Shown piece after piece: positions 41,845 to 51,931 of a DNA stretch of 64,000 nt. Below the pieces are notes generated by a model. The model did no database searches. It saw only the letters and a program-made list of their open reading frames with translations, and was not told where the DNA came from. Each line of letters starts with the position of its first letter. Within the stretch, counting starts at the first letter, position 1. Origin of the DNA: Oopsacas minuta (lineage: Eukaryota > Porifera > Hexactinellida > Lyssacinosida > Leucopsacidae); NCBI GenBank assembly GCA_024704765.1, contig JAKMXF010000321.1:620001-684000 (forward strand). The letters run 5' to 3'. A program made the position numbers and the translations under genes.

Positions 41845-42445
41845 TAATGTGACGTAACTGCTACCCTATCACTTGAACTATTGCTACATCAATTACATTG
41901 TATTATTGTCTATTTATGCGGTATGCTATATTCAATCTTAATATCATTAAACGCACCCTTATTATCTTATTTAATTAGATTTCAATAATATACTTGTCTC
42001 CGGAGTGTTAGCTGTTTTTATGGAAACAACAGTAGTTTCCCTAGGTAACATAAAACTTATGGAAGCAGCGCGGTACGGACCATGCCATGCCATTTTTCGC
42101 TTGAATGTTGCATATATGATATACTGATACCCAAATATATATCGGTACTACAATACTAAGATAGGAATATAGTTGTAATCTGAGATTATACAACTTTTAT
42201 AACTTATGGAATAACAAACGCTACATATAAACACTGCGCTCAAAATTTCCAGGGCGGAGCTGGAGCCTTAGCCCAGCCCAATACATTTAGGAAAAAATCG
42301 CTACTTTTCTCCATTCAATGCTAAATAAGTAAACTAATGACGAATTCAAAAAGACGAGAGTAGACAGGAAATTATTGTCACAATCCTCACACAATGAAAT
42401 ATAAATGTAAAGAAATTATTTGTAGGACTTCATGCTATTTCATCC
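41845..42445. other. Convergent intergenic spacer
   Basis: Between the CFAP52 3' end and the propeller gene 3' end. Nothing coding; a small GC-rich patch near 42245-42285 (CAGGGCGGAGCTGGAGCC) may be repeat debris. Confidence 0.4.
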
Positions 42446-43450
42446 TCAAAAGCATGTATTTGGCTCAAATACCCTAATATATCCATATCCACATGCTTGA
42501 ATCATCTGAAAGTTTCTACTCACGGCCACTAGCCATCCTAGTTTAGAATTTTCTTGAATAGAATGATCATTACTTCTGTAGTAGCGAATTCCTCTATTAC
42601 CGAGGTACCAAACAGCAAACTCCTTAGAAGCTAAACTGCCAATAAGCACATTGCCTAGACAATCAAAAAGCAATGAAATTCTAGATTCGTATGGGAAGAA
42701 ATATTTATTGAATTCCACAGTTTGAAGAAGTTGTTTATTTGAAAGTGAAAATCGTAGAATTGTAAAGTTACCATCATTTCTGGAATATGAACTATGAAAT
42801 AGTTTGTTCACTGAATGACTTGAATAAATATCTGAATTCAAGATAACCATTGCATCTCCCTGAATTCTAAATGCAAGAAGTTGATGACATAATCTCTTTG
42901 AAACACTAAACTCTCCAATATACTCGAAATCTTGTGTATATATGTTAATTTGAGGATGTTCTGGTGATATTCCATATAAACTACTATACAAGTAAATATT
43001 ATCATTCTTATCACAGTCAAAACGACAATTATTTCCAAATAAATGAACATTCTTTACATTGTAATCATTGCATCTAGTTATTTGATTGTGTAAATGAGTT
43101 GTGACTAAAACATAATCTGATAGATAGATATTCTGTGAAACCATGGTTGATGTGAGACCGGGTAACGTACAATGAGTAACCAAATCACCCTCCAAGGTAT
43201 AGACCATAATTATACAAGATATAATACCAAAATATTTTTTTCTAAAAAATAAAGCAATAATATCTTTTGTTGGATGAAGACAGAGAGCTTCTATGAACGT
43301 AGTAGGAGTAGTGAATTCACCGAAATTATCCTTTTTGAACGAATATATATATTTGTCATGAAGGAAAGCTGCGCTAGCACCATTCCCTATTTTCTGTTTC
43401 TTAGCTGTGTTTTCCTCTACATGTTCTTCTGTTAAAATATGTTTCCTCAT
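42446..43450 (-). CDS. Beta-propeller-like protein, family P copy 1
   Basis: This 334-residue single-exon protein has about six repeating beta-strand units (IIMVYTLEGDLVTHC, DKNDNIYLYSSLYG, INIYTQDFEYIGEFS, DCLGNVLIGSLASKEFAVW, GYIRVFEPN). These resemble NHL or WD-type blades but lack their signature residues. The N-terminus is polar with a basic KKQK stretch. It is a divergent paralogue of the gene at 44382, sharing YTLEGDLVT/YTLNGDLVT, NDYNVKN, QDFEYIG/QDFDKIG and a GYIR ending; the two are transcribed away from each other. No known domain recognised with confidence. No signal peptide, so probably cytosolic or nuclear. Confidence 0.65.
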   Translation of the reverse strand: MRKHILTEEHVEENTAKKQKIGNGASAAFLHDKYIYSFKKDNFGEFTTPTTFIEALCLHPTKDIIALFFRKKYFGIISCIIMVYTLEGDLVTHCTLPGLTSTMVSQNIYLSDYVLVTTHLHNQITRCNDYNVKNVHLFGNNCRFDCDKNDNIYLYSSLYGISPEHPQINIYTQDFEYIGEFSVSKRLCHQLLAFRIQGDAMVILNSDIYSSHSVNKLFHSSYSRNDGNFTILRFSLSNKQLLQTVEFNKYFFPYESRISLLFDCLGNVLIGSLASKEFAVWYLGNRGIRYYRSNDHSIQENSKLGWLVAVSRNFQMIQACGYGYIRVFEPNTCF

Positions 43451-44381
43451 TTGAGATAGCTATATAGCGGACTAATGAGATATGAATAGATAAAGTTGTG
43501 CTATGACATAGTAATCCTTTGTAATTATAGCTGTAATGTGCGATCAGCGACGTTCATATTATCTACATTCCTAAGTTTGTATGCGCAATCTAAGTTTAAT
43601 ATACTCTCAAAGCTTTTGTTTAAAATCTCAGTAATTTAAGCTCATGCGCTCTGTAAGTAGGCAGAGCCATAGGAGGCGGATCGGTTCAGGTTTCAACAGG
43701 ACCAACTTTGGATAGGTTAGTATAGTGAGTATGGGGGGAACTGGACCGGCTTTCCCAGGTTTAGCATTAACAATATAGAAGATAGCCAGACCAATTCAAT
43801 TGTGCCTGCTTCGGGGCTGAACTAGGATTATCGCTCAGTAATATTAAATATGTGTAGTAATTGTATACTTGCTCCAAACAGTTTATCCTTATAGAATTAG
43901 CCACAATCATTTGTATTGTAAAAGGAGATTTTCGTTACTTTAGCAATGTAAAGTGCAAACGGTACGGACACAATTCAAAATACACTAATTAACCAAAATT
44001 GTTTGTGTACTTATGTATATATGTATCTCCACGCACTCTTGTTACGACATATGAAAATTAAACAGTCATGACCTATTCTCTGAGTCAATAATATAACATA
44101 CACGATACACAGAAAAATTGTGACTGATTAAAGTAGTGATATGGTTTTAATTGCGGGCCTATGGTCAGGGACTAAAAAGTAACAACCACTAAATGGTTAT
44201 CATACACAGGTGCGGTCACAGGATTTGACATACCTGGGAGCGAGATTTGCAAATCCGAGGCAAATGTCCCGTTTGCCCCTCTGGGACCGCCACTGGTCAT
44301 GCATGTGTTCACATCGCGAAGCAACATAGTATTGAATAATTTCTAGTTATTTCTTTAATAGTCGACAGTTTGTGAATCGAA
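43451..44381. other. Divergent intergenic region between two propeller paralogues
   Basis: Probably contains both promoters. It includes a hAT-like MITE at 44207-44295 and a GC-richer patch at 43660-43820. No inverted-repeat promoter like that of the C2 genes was seen. Confidence 0.45.
44207..44295. repeat. Short hAT-like MITE
   Basis: CAGGTGCGGTCACAGG at the left and CTGGGACCGCCACTG at the right form imperfect inverted termini. Flanks ATCATACA and GTCATGCA agree at six of eight positions, consistent with a decayed 8-bp duplication. 89 bp. Confidence 0.55.
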
Positions 44382-45299
44382 ATGCAGAAAAGTACAACTG
44401 ACGATGAAATGGAAGAGAATACAGATGACAAACAGTGCGAAAAGAGTTATACAAACGAAGAGTTATACTCTTTTACTAATAACAAGTTCATAGAATTTCG
44501 AATTTCCACCAACATTCATGCATTCTGCCTTCATTCTAATGAACCATTAATAGCTATAAGCACTAATCTACACACTAGTAACTCTATCTTCTACCCTATT
44601 ATGATATACACCTTAAACGGAGACTTAGTTACATATTTTTCATTTCCTAACACTGTATATTCTTCAGGAAATATCTATATATCTTATGATATGTTGCTCA
44701 CAAATCATTCACATTATGGAACAACTCGAGTTAATGATTATAATGTGAAGAATATTGATTCTATTGGATTGAATAACTGTTTCTGTTGTGATAAAGATGA
44801 TCATATTTATGCGTATTGTTCATACACAAAGCCTCAGATTCATATACACACACAAGATTTTGATAAAATTGGTTATATCAGTATAGCCCAGAAAAGAAGC
44901 TCTCCTATGGCTATGAAAATCCAAGATGATAGTATGGTTATTATGAGTACAAAATATCATAAATACTCAACAAGAGGCAATATCACAATTCTGGTTTATT
45001 CTATTTCTAGTAAGGAACTTATGCAAACAGTGAAATTCAACAAACATTTCTTCGAAAACGACTATCATTTGTCAATATGTTTAGATCCTTTTAGCGATGT
45101 GCTAATTGGCAGAAATTTTTCAATGACAGATAAAGAGAAAATTGCAGTTTGGCATTTTGGTGGAAGAGTACGATGTTATAAGTGTTATGATATTCCTAAT
45201 AACAGAAATGACCAATTAAACGGGTTAGCAATGACTAAGGACTTTGAGATAGTTCGATCAACTACCAAAGGTTATATTAGGCTATATGATCCAGAATGA
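44382..45299 (+). CDS. Beta-propeller-like protein, family P copy 2
   Basis: The 305-residue single-exon paralogue of the 42446 gene has an acidic start (TTDDEMEENTDDKQCEKSY), then blade-like units (IMIYTLNGDLVTYF, NDYNVKNIDSIG, IHIHTQDFDKIGYIS, ITILVYSISSKELMQTV, GYIRLYDPE). It shares layout and many residues with copy 1, although overall identity is modest. It is the probable source or sister of the decayed fragment at 47441-47642, which matches its last 80 codons closely at the DNA level. Function unknown; distant relation to the NHL proteins of this window is possible. Confidence 0.65.
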   Translation: MQKSTTDDEMEENTDDKQCEKSYTNEELYSFTNNKFIEFRISTNIHAFCLHSNEPLIAISTNLHTSNSIFYPIMIYTLNGDLVTYFSFPNTVYSSGNIYISYDMLLTNHSHYGTTRVNDYNVKNIDSIGLNNCFCCDKDDHIYAYCSYTKPQIHIHTQDFDKIGYISIAQKRSSPMAMKIQDDSMVIMSTKYHKYSTRGNITILVYSISSKELMQTVKFNKHFFENDYHLSICLDPFSDVLIGRNFSMTDKEKIAVWHFGGRVRCYKCYDIPNNRNDQLNGLAMTKDFEIVRSTTKGYIRLYDPE

Positions 45300-46153
45300 A
45301 ACAGTTACTTTGTTTTGAAATTATATATACTAAAACGATCGGAATCAATAATTAAGCAATAATTATGAGTTTAAAGAGGTTAGTTGTATTCCTGAGTTAA
45401 AAATATTACTTGTGTGAGCTGAAGAGGGTAATCTTGCTTATTTTTTATAATAGAAGTTTCTGTTTTCAAGTGATCAAAATGCCACAAAAACACTAGATAT
45501 GTTGAATTAGATAAATGTCCAATGTAAGTGGGCTGTTTATCGAGAGACATTTTCGTCATAGTAATGCATACGAAATATACAAATTGCTATATTCTATCAA
45601 ACAGACATAACTCGTAACAAAACCCCGAATAATCGAGGGAATACATCGCGAACGGTAAAATGAGACACAAAATATTTTCCGCGAATTATCGAAAAAGTGA
45701 ACGGCAAGGGCTGCCTGTATATATATTTATAGGATTATTCGTATGTTCATAATGTATAATTGTATATTCTTATTAGTATTTATGAGTCAGAAATCAGAAT
45801 ACAACTTTGTGTATCTTAAAATGAAGAATGCTCAGTAAAATGAATTTATAATAACTGCATGTAGTTGTAAATGGAGACATACACTATTTCTTTGAGCATA
45901 TATTCCAAATTGACAAGTTTTGCTGTTATTATGGAAATCCTACACCCTAGCACTATGCTAATCCATATAGGTAAATTAATAATTGCATAGAATGGAAATA
46001 TCAGCTGAGTACAAAACCAGGAAAATACTCAGAAATTGTTTATCCCTAATGATTTAAATATTAAATGCATAGACATATAAATACCTACATGAGTTGTATA
46101 TATATATATATATGAAATTAATGTACCATTGAAAAGAAATATAGTAGAAGGAA
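45300..46153. other. Intergenic spacer with a TA microsatellite
   Basis: No gene. A TA run lies at about 46096-46113, 40 bases before the seven-helix gene. Around 45600-45720 the DNA is somewhat less AT-rich and unassigned. Confidence 0.4.
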
Positions 46154-47281
46154 ATGTGTAACAATCCATATATTGGAGTTCATTACTATCTGAGATATCT
46201 TGCGAGGATAGAGTCCTACACCTTTCAGGGTTTAGGACTAATCTACACTATATTATGCATCTTGTGGTTACCTTACGTCATAGCTAGCATATATTCACAA
46301 ATTAGAAATAAAAGAAGACTTATTACTTTAATGCATCTAGATAGTAGTCGTGATTATACAAATCGTCTCTTCTTGCAAAAGGAATCTATATTCCGGTATG
46401 TTATCTTTCTTGTATTCCTTTGTTTTGAGCTGATCTACTGTATGCATATCAGTATACTTGGAATTAAATATTTCACTACCTCATTTAAAGATATCATGAT
46501 CCCGTTTGGTCCAAACTGCTCCCTAGATTCGAGCACAGCCATTGGCATTTCATATGGCAGTAGATTTGTTAGTATTCTTTTGCATTCATCCAACATATTC
46601 GGGAGGTTTTCGTTATTCATGATGATTTGGCTATTTGGTGCTTCTCTTCTCCATTTGAGTTTTGCCGCCAGAAATAAGCTGAGAGTGAAAGTAATTATTC
46701 GCTTCATCTTGTTAGGAATAGTTATTAATCTTATCGTGGTGATATTTGCCTATATTCCGTATACTAGAATATTCGGTATATTGGCAGATACCTTTTTGGA
46801 TCAAATCAGTATCTTTATTATACTCTACATTGCTAAGAAGAGATTCTTTCCTGCCATGAATAGTCGTGTTATAGATGCATATCATCTCCATAATACTAAT
46901 GTGTATCTACAACAGAAAAGATTGTTCAAACAGTATAAAGTGCTTGTCTTTGTTTTCTTGTTCACAATTGAAGTGTATATTCTGAAGAATTTTGTCAACT
47001 TTAATGAGATATCTAATTCTATTTATTATAATCTTTGTTGGTTTCATGTGACCATTCATCCCCGTATGCTCACATTGTCAGCATCTATGAAGAATACTCT
47101 TAGTCAAATCAGCAAAAACTTTATCCTATTTGTTAACTTGATTGAGATTATTGTGTTTTGTATTTGTATAGTTGTAAACTTAAACATTATATATGTTACC
47201 GCCAAAGGATTCTTTAAGAGAAGGTTTTATGACAGAGAAAGGTATCGTTATCAAATGTTTTCTAACCCCTTATTGTCTTGA
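46154..47281 (+). CDS. Seven-helix membrane protein, family S copy 1
   Basis: The 375-residue single-exon protein has seven predicted membrane helices at about 25-47 (LGLIYTILCILWLPYVIASI), 80-103, 135-165, 177-200, 207-230, 263-285 and 320-345. Basic loops include KKRFFPAMNSRVIDAYHLHN and QQKRLFKQYKV between helices 5 and 6. The C-terminus is RERYRYQMFSNPLLS, identical in the paralogue at 48430. The topology suggests a GPCR or a transporter-like receptor, but there is no DRY, NPxxY or class C signature, so the family is unrecognised. It has no cleavable signal peptide. Codon use and intronless structure match neighbouring genes. It is followed directly by a decayed propeller fragment. Confidence 0.65.
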   Translation: MCNNPYIGVHYYLRYLARIESYTFQGLGLIYTILCILWLPYVIASIYSQIRNKRRLITLMHLDSSRDYTNRLFLQKESIFRYVIFLVFLCFELIYCMHISILGIKYFTTSFKDIMIPFGPNCSLDSSTAIGISYGSRFVSILLHSSNIFGRFSLFMMIWLFGASLLHLSFAARNKLRVKVIIRFILLGIVINLIVVIFAYIPYTRIFGILADTFLDQISIFIILYIAKKRFFPAMNSRVIDAYHLHNTNVYLQQKRLFKQYKVLVFVFLFTIEVYILKNFVNFNEISNSIYYNLCWFHVTIHPRMLTLSASMKNTLSQISKNFILFVNLIEIIVFCICIVVNLNIIYVTAKGFFKRRFYDRERYRYQMFSNPLLS

Positions 47282-48429
47282 TTAGAAGTACCTCACGTGG
47301 ACACAAATAATCAATTCCAGCTACTTTATGTGTCTACTTGTATACATATGTAATTTTATAGATACTGTATTTATTACTAGCGACATATTAAATAGTTCAT
47401 TTGCACCGAATAAATATGTTATTAATATTAACAATACACACTATCATTTGTCAATATGTTTCGAGCCTTTTGGCAATGTGCTAATTAGCAAAAATTTATC
47501 AATGACAGATAAAGAGAAAATTGTAGTTTAGTATCTCAGTGGAAGAGTACGAAGTTATAAGTGTTATGATATTCCTAATAACAGAAATGACCAATTAAAC
47601 GGGTTAGCAATGACTAACGAATTTTAGATCCAAAATGAGACAGTTTCAGTTGTAATGTGTTTTGCAAAAATTTATATTTGCATTTCATATATTGGAATTG
47701 AGGAATATACCTAGATTTATAATTTTATAAGCAAAAACGTAATATGAATTTTCCCTCAATATTTTCCTGGATTTAGTCATTTTTCCCCTGGATCTTAAGT
47801 CAAATCATTGGATGGTCGGAGATTGACCGAAAATTTACGTAGAAACCAAATTTTTACGAAGCATTTTAAAATCCCTTAATGATCCCCAACAGGCCTTAAT
47901 TTGCTTTTACATATGCCATTAGTTAACAAGTTTTTATTAGTAACAATCAAATAAATGTAGATATATGGACGCTTTCGCGTTTGTAAACAATAAGCCATAA
48001 TCACTATCAGTATGCAACAAACTATCAAAGTACTATTTTAAATGGTCGTACATACTTTGAGAAATATCTCGTACATTTCCGAGGTAGGTACAAACGTTGA
48101 GGAAATTTGAAAATTGACCTTCATCGATAACAAAAAGTATCACACGTAGATACGTAGATAGCAGTCAAATTTACATAGTCTACGTAAATTTACGGAGACT
48201 TGGCAGCACTGCTGACAGGGGGCAAATTTGGGACGGGCGGATATGAGAAACAAGTAGAGTATTACTTTACATGGCCTTACAGTTGATAGTTACAAATTTA
48301 ATGCTTTTAATTAACATTACAATTTGCACCTACCAATTCGAAGTATATACACACAATACCATATATAGTAAATAGACACATACAGTAGAAACTGAAATTA
48401 TTTGTCTGTGTTCTCCAAGGTACTTCCAA
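47282..48429. other. Spacer with the propeller relic
   Basis: The first 80 bases are homologous to the 3' flank of the 48430 gene. Then comes the relic at 47441-47642. The remainder is unassigned AT-rich DNA. Confidence 0.45.
47441..47642 (+). pseudogene. Decayed 3' fragment of a family P propeller gene
   Basis: The sequence matches 45061-45305 of the propeller gene at 44382 (CACTATCATTTGTCAATATG, then long identical runs such as GATATTCCTAATAACAGAAA). A stop replaces the Trp codon near 47529. About 45 bases are missing before the last codons. The end (GATCCAAAATGAGACAGTT) mirrors the 3' end of the parent gene. Confidence 0.85.
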
Positions 48430-49551
48430 TCAAGACAATAAGGGGTTGGAAAACATTTGATAACGATACCTTTCTCTGTCATAAAACCTTCTCTTGGCGG
48501 TGGCATACATAATGTTTAAATTTACAACTATGAAAATACAAAATATACTAAGATTAATCAAGTTACACAATATTAAACAGTAAAAGCTGATTTGATTCAG
48601 AAAATCCTTTGTAGAATCTGATAAAGCGAGCATAGGGAGATGATATGTGACATAAAACCAACAAAGATTTCTAGAGATTGATTGAAATACGACAAACAAG
48701 TTGAACAAGAAAATATCGCTCAAAATATACACTTCAATTGTGAATAAGAGGCCAAAGACTAGTACCTTATACTGTTGGAACAATCTTTTCTGATGTAGAT
48801 ACACATTAGTATTATGGAGATGATATGCATCTATAACACGACTATTCATGGCAGGAAAGAATCTCTTCTTAGCAATGTAGAGCACAATAAAGATACTAAT
48901 TTGATCTATATAGCTATGGGCAATAGTTCCGAACATCTTAGTATATGGGATAAGCTCAGTTACTAACACGATAAGATTAATAACTATTCCTAACAAAATG
49001 AAACAAATAACTACTTTCACTCTCAGCAAATTTCTAGCAGCAAAACTCAAATGAAGAAGAGAAGCACCAAATAGCCAAACCATCATAGAAAAGGAAAAAT
49101 ACCCGAACAAGATGGACACATTTTGAAGAATGCTAACGAATCTACTGTCATATGAAATGCCGATTACTGTGCTCGAATGTACGAAGCAGTTTGGCCCAAT
49201 AGGGATCAGAATATCTCTTAACGTGTTGAAATAAAATATTACTTCATATATATTCATGTTCATGCAGTAGAAGAGCTCCAAGCAAAGAAATACAAGGAAT
49301 AATACATACCGGAATATAGATTCTTTGAGCATGAATAGACGATTTGTATAATCACAACTACTATCTATATGCATTAACGTGACAAGACTTCTTTTGTTTC
49401 GTATTTGTGAGAATATGCTAGCTATGACGTAAGGTAACCAGAAGATGCATAATATAGTGTAGATTAGTCCTAACGCCTGAGACATGTAGAATTCTATACA
49501 TATAAGGTTGATCCCATAGTGATGACCTCCAATATATGAATTGTTAGACAT
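48430..49551 (-). CDS. Seven-helix membrane protein, family S copy 2
   Basis: The 373-residue paralogue of the 46154 protein is in opposite orientation and convergent with it. The same seven helices are seen (LGLIYTILCIFWLPYVIASI, IFRYVLFLVFLCLELFYCMN, MMVWLFGASLLHLSF, FILLGIVINLIVLVTELIPY, and so on). It has the same KKRFFPAMNSRVIDAYHLHN loop and C-terminal RERYRYQMFSNPLLS. Divergence is concentrated in the extracellular-type loop after helix 2 and in the loop around helix 7, as expected for a receptor family with a conserved inner face. Family unrecognised. Confidence 0.65.
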   Translation of the reverse strand: MSNNSYIGGHHYGINLICIEFYMSQALGLIYTILCIFWLPYVIASIFSQIRNKRSLVTLMHIDSSCDYTNRLFMLKESIFRYVLFLVFLCLELFYCMNMNIYEVIFYFNTLRDILIPIGPNCFVHSSTVIGISYDSRFVSILQNVSILFGYFSFSMMVWLFGASLLHLSFAARNLLRVKVVICFILLGIVINLIVLVTELIPYTKMFGTIAHSYIDQISIFIVLYIAKKRFFPAMNSRVIDAYHLHNTNVYLHQKRLFQQYKVLVFGLLFTIEVYILSDIFLFNLFVVFQSISRNLCWFYVTYHLPMLALSDSTKDFLNQISFYCLILCNLINLSIFCIFIVVNLNIMYATAKRRFYDRERYRYQMFSNPLLS

Positions 49552-50697
49552 CCTTTCTACAAATTCTTCTTACTCGTATATACCATTGCATATATATAAG
49601 GCAGCATATATACATACACACATAACAATTTCACTATTATATCATTCTTTTAGCAATTATATGAAATATTAACAAAGATGCAAATAGCCCATTGAATCTA
49701 CTTATTTTCCTCTAATGTCTTAAGAAAGTCTATTAATTTGTAATACAGATTACTATATTACTAAATGTGATAACCAAAACAAATTTAAGTTACGTAGCAT
49801 TATAGGAAAATTAGAACAGGATTCCTGTTATTTAACATTAGTAAGCGATAAAAGTTTATTATAGATTATACTGATTACCAACCGATTATATCAATATTTA
49901 ACCCGACAAATTCCATTTGATATTTCCCTTACTCATGTTAGCCATGCAAATTCTAGCCGACTCACGAACTTGTCGACTGTCTCATGAATTCAGGTCTAGC
50001 CTTCCTTAGAATCTTGTTCGACTTTATGGGATAGCAGTGGGAATTTTATTTCTGTTGACGAAAAATTTGGGGGAGATCTCACGTATCTCAGGATTCCGAA
50101 TCTTTCCATTTTAAGTAATCTGTCCTTAGATCTTCGGATGTATTTGAACTGTGGTTTTCCATCCTAACTACTTGAGTACTACTTCTTAACAATTCTATAT
50201 TTCATATATACCACCAATAATACAGATACGTTTCATGTTGTTTTAGCAAAAATGTGTTAAGTGCTGATGATTATGCATATTTATTATCAGTATTATGAAC
50301 ATTTTCTGAATCATTAAAGTATGATAGTATTTTGACTTTTGTTGTACTCATTTTGATATTTCCTGTGTAGATAACGCAAAGCACCTGACTCCGACTGATT
50401 TTTGGCTTCTGGATCTGAGCAAATTTAAGTTAAATACAATATCAAGCTGTATTGGCTATCATGATACTCAAGAATAATAATCCCCTACTGACGGTATAAA
50501 TTTGGAAACATAACACATTTTTGCTCTCCTCACCTCGAATTTTCATTTGCCTAGATCAGTGAATTAGTAACTATTATAGTATAGAGAAAGATCCTCGATT
50601 TTCTCGCTCTAAAATATAAAGTCATCAAAAATAATGTACCTAGAGGAGCGTCCAGCTCTCCTAGATTGTCCCTTGAGTGAAAGTGAGTCAAACATTG

Positions 50698-50736
50698 ACT
50701 GAAGTGAACCTAGAAGAATACTAGGCTAACTTCAGT
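50698..50736. repeat. Compact hairpin, 16-bp arms and 7-base loop
   Basis: ACTGAAGTGAACCTAG pairs with CTAGGCTAACTTCAGT at 14 of 16 positions around AAGAATA. A second small hairpin (CTAGAGGAGC with GCTCTCCTAG) lies at 50640-50664. Confidence 0.6.
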
Positions 50737-51060
50737 TACTTCATACTCGTGGAATGTTCCACCTGAAGATATTTGGTGATCAGTAGTAGCATTAATTAAT
50801 ATGGAGACAATACGCATTAATTCTTTTAACACTATACCACTATACCACTACGGCCAGGTAAGCCGCTGCTGGATTAGTTATTTGTTATTGTTAGATCCAT
50901 CTGTATAGGTAACTTAATACCGTTGTCGACACTTAATCGAAGAACCTATCCAGATAGTACACTATGTATATGTCAATAGTGTTAATCTGGTGACTACTAA
51001 CTTGTGCTTAATTCCGTTTAATGGGTCCGCTTAACTAGGTTGTTTGTAGCTTTATTGGGA

Positions 51061-51187
51061 TTTGCATATTTTGCATCTGTATAGTTGTAAATTAAACATT
51101 ATATATGTCACCAATAGAGGATACTTTAAGAGAACATTTTATTACAGAGTAAGGTATCGTTATCAAATGTTTTCCAATCCCTAATTG
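51061..51187 (+). pseudogene. Decayed 3' fragment of a family S seven-helix gene
   Basis: Matches the last about 42 codons of the 46154 gene (GTATAGTTGTAAATTAAACA, then GGTATCGTTATCAAATGTTT and CCAATCCCTAAT). It has a lost base in the VVNLN codons, an in-frame stop where RERYR begins, and no upstream homology. Confidence 0.85.
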
Positions 51188-51896
51188 CTAAATAGCAAAT
51201 TAATTAACAGAAATTATTAATATACTAAATAATGCATCTGTGTAATTGAAGAAGTAGTACCAATTTAAATTTTATCTAGATACCTCGGTTTCGATTCTCG
51301 CTCGCTTGGATAATCCCTGTTCGGAATTTCTCTTATCAATACGTATTATGCTGGAAATCAGGAATTATAATCAGAATACAAGGAATTTGTTAATAATGTT
51401 AGACATGGATTATGCCAGGTAATCAGGTATACAAAGTTAATTTTATGTATACTGGTTATAGTTAGCATATTTCTAATCTGTTAAATTTACACTTGCATTA
51501 GTAATATTAGAGAGGTAATATTTTGCTAATTAGATTTAGAATTTCAAAAAATTACCTACTCCAGTACATACAATACGTAAATACAGAGTTACCAAACATG
51601 AATGAACGAACGTGTCTAAAGGTAATTGATCACTATAGTTATTGGATATAGTGATAATATGGATTGTTCACAGCTGTATTCACTATATCTCTACTAATGT
51701 GTGTAGCGACAAGCATACAACTCTATAAATCTCAGCTTGTAAATATCCTAGAGCAAAGAAATTGGGTGTGATATCATTATACATACCTATAAACACTTTT
51801 CACTGTAGGAGTACTCACATATTTATAATATGCAAATCCTCTACGGGATATTGAAAGTAAGCAGCAGTCAAATAAAACAAGTAATCGAACAAATAG

Positions 51897-51904
51897 TATA
51901 AATA
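51897..51904 (+). promoter_or_regulatory. TATA-like box of class C receptor copy 1
   Basis: TATAAATA in the context AGTATAAATA, about 35 bases before the ATG. The receptor copy 2 has the same AGTATAAATA about 55 bases before its ATG. Confidence 0.45.
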
Positions 51905-51931
51905 CAATACTAATACTAAACTTACTTAACT

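Larger units (their letters stand above)
49552..51931. other. Spacer upstream of the first class C receptor
   Basis: Contains a decayed family S fragment (51061-51187), two small hairpins (50640-50664 and 50698-50736) and a block at about 51430-51540 that recurs near 58375-58505. No gene supported. Confidence 0.45.
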
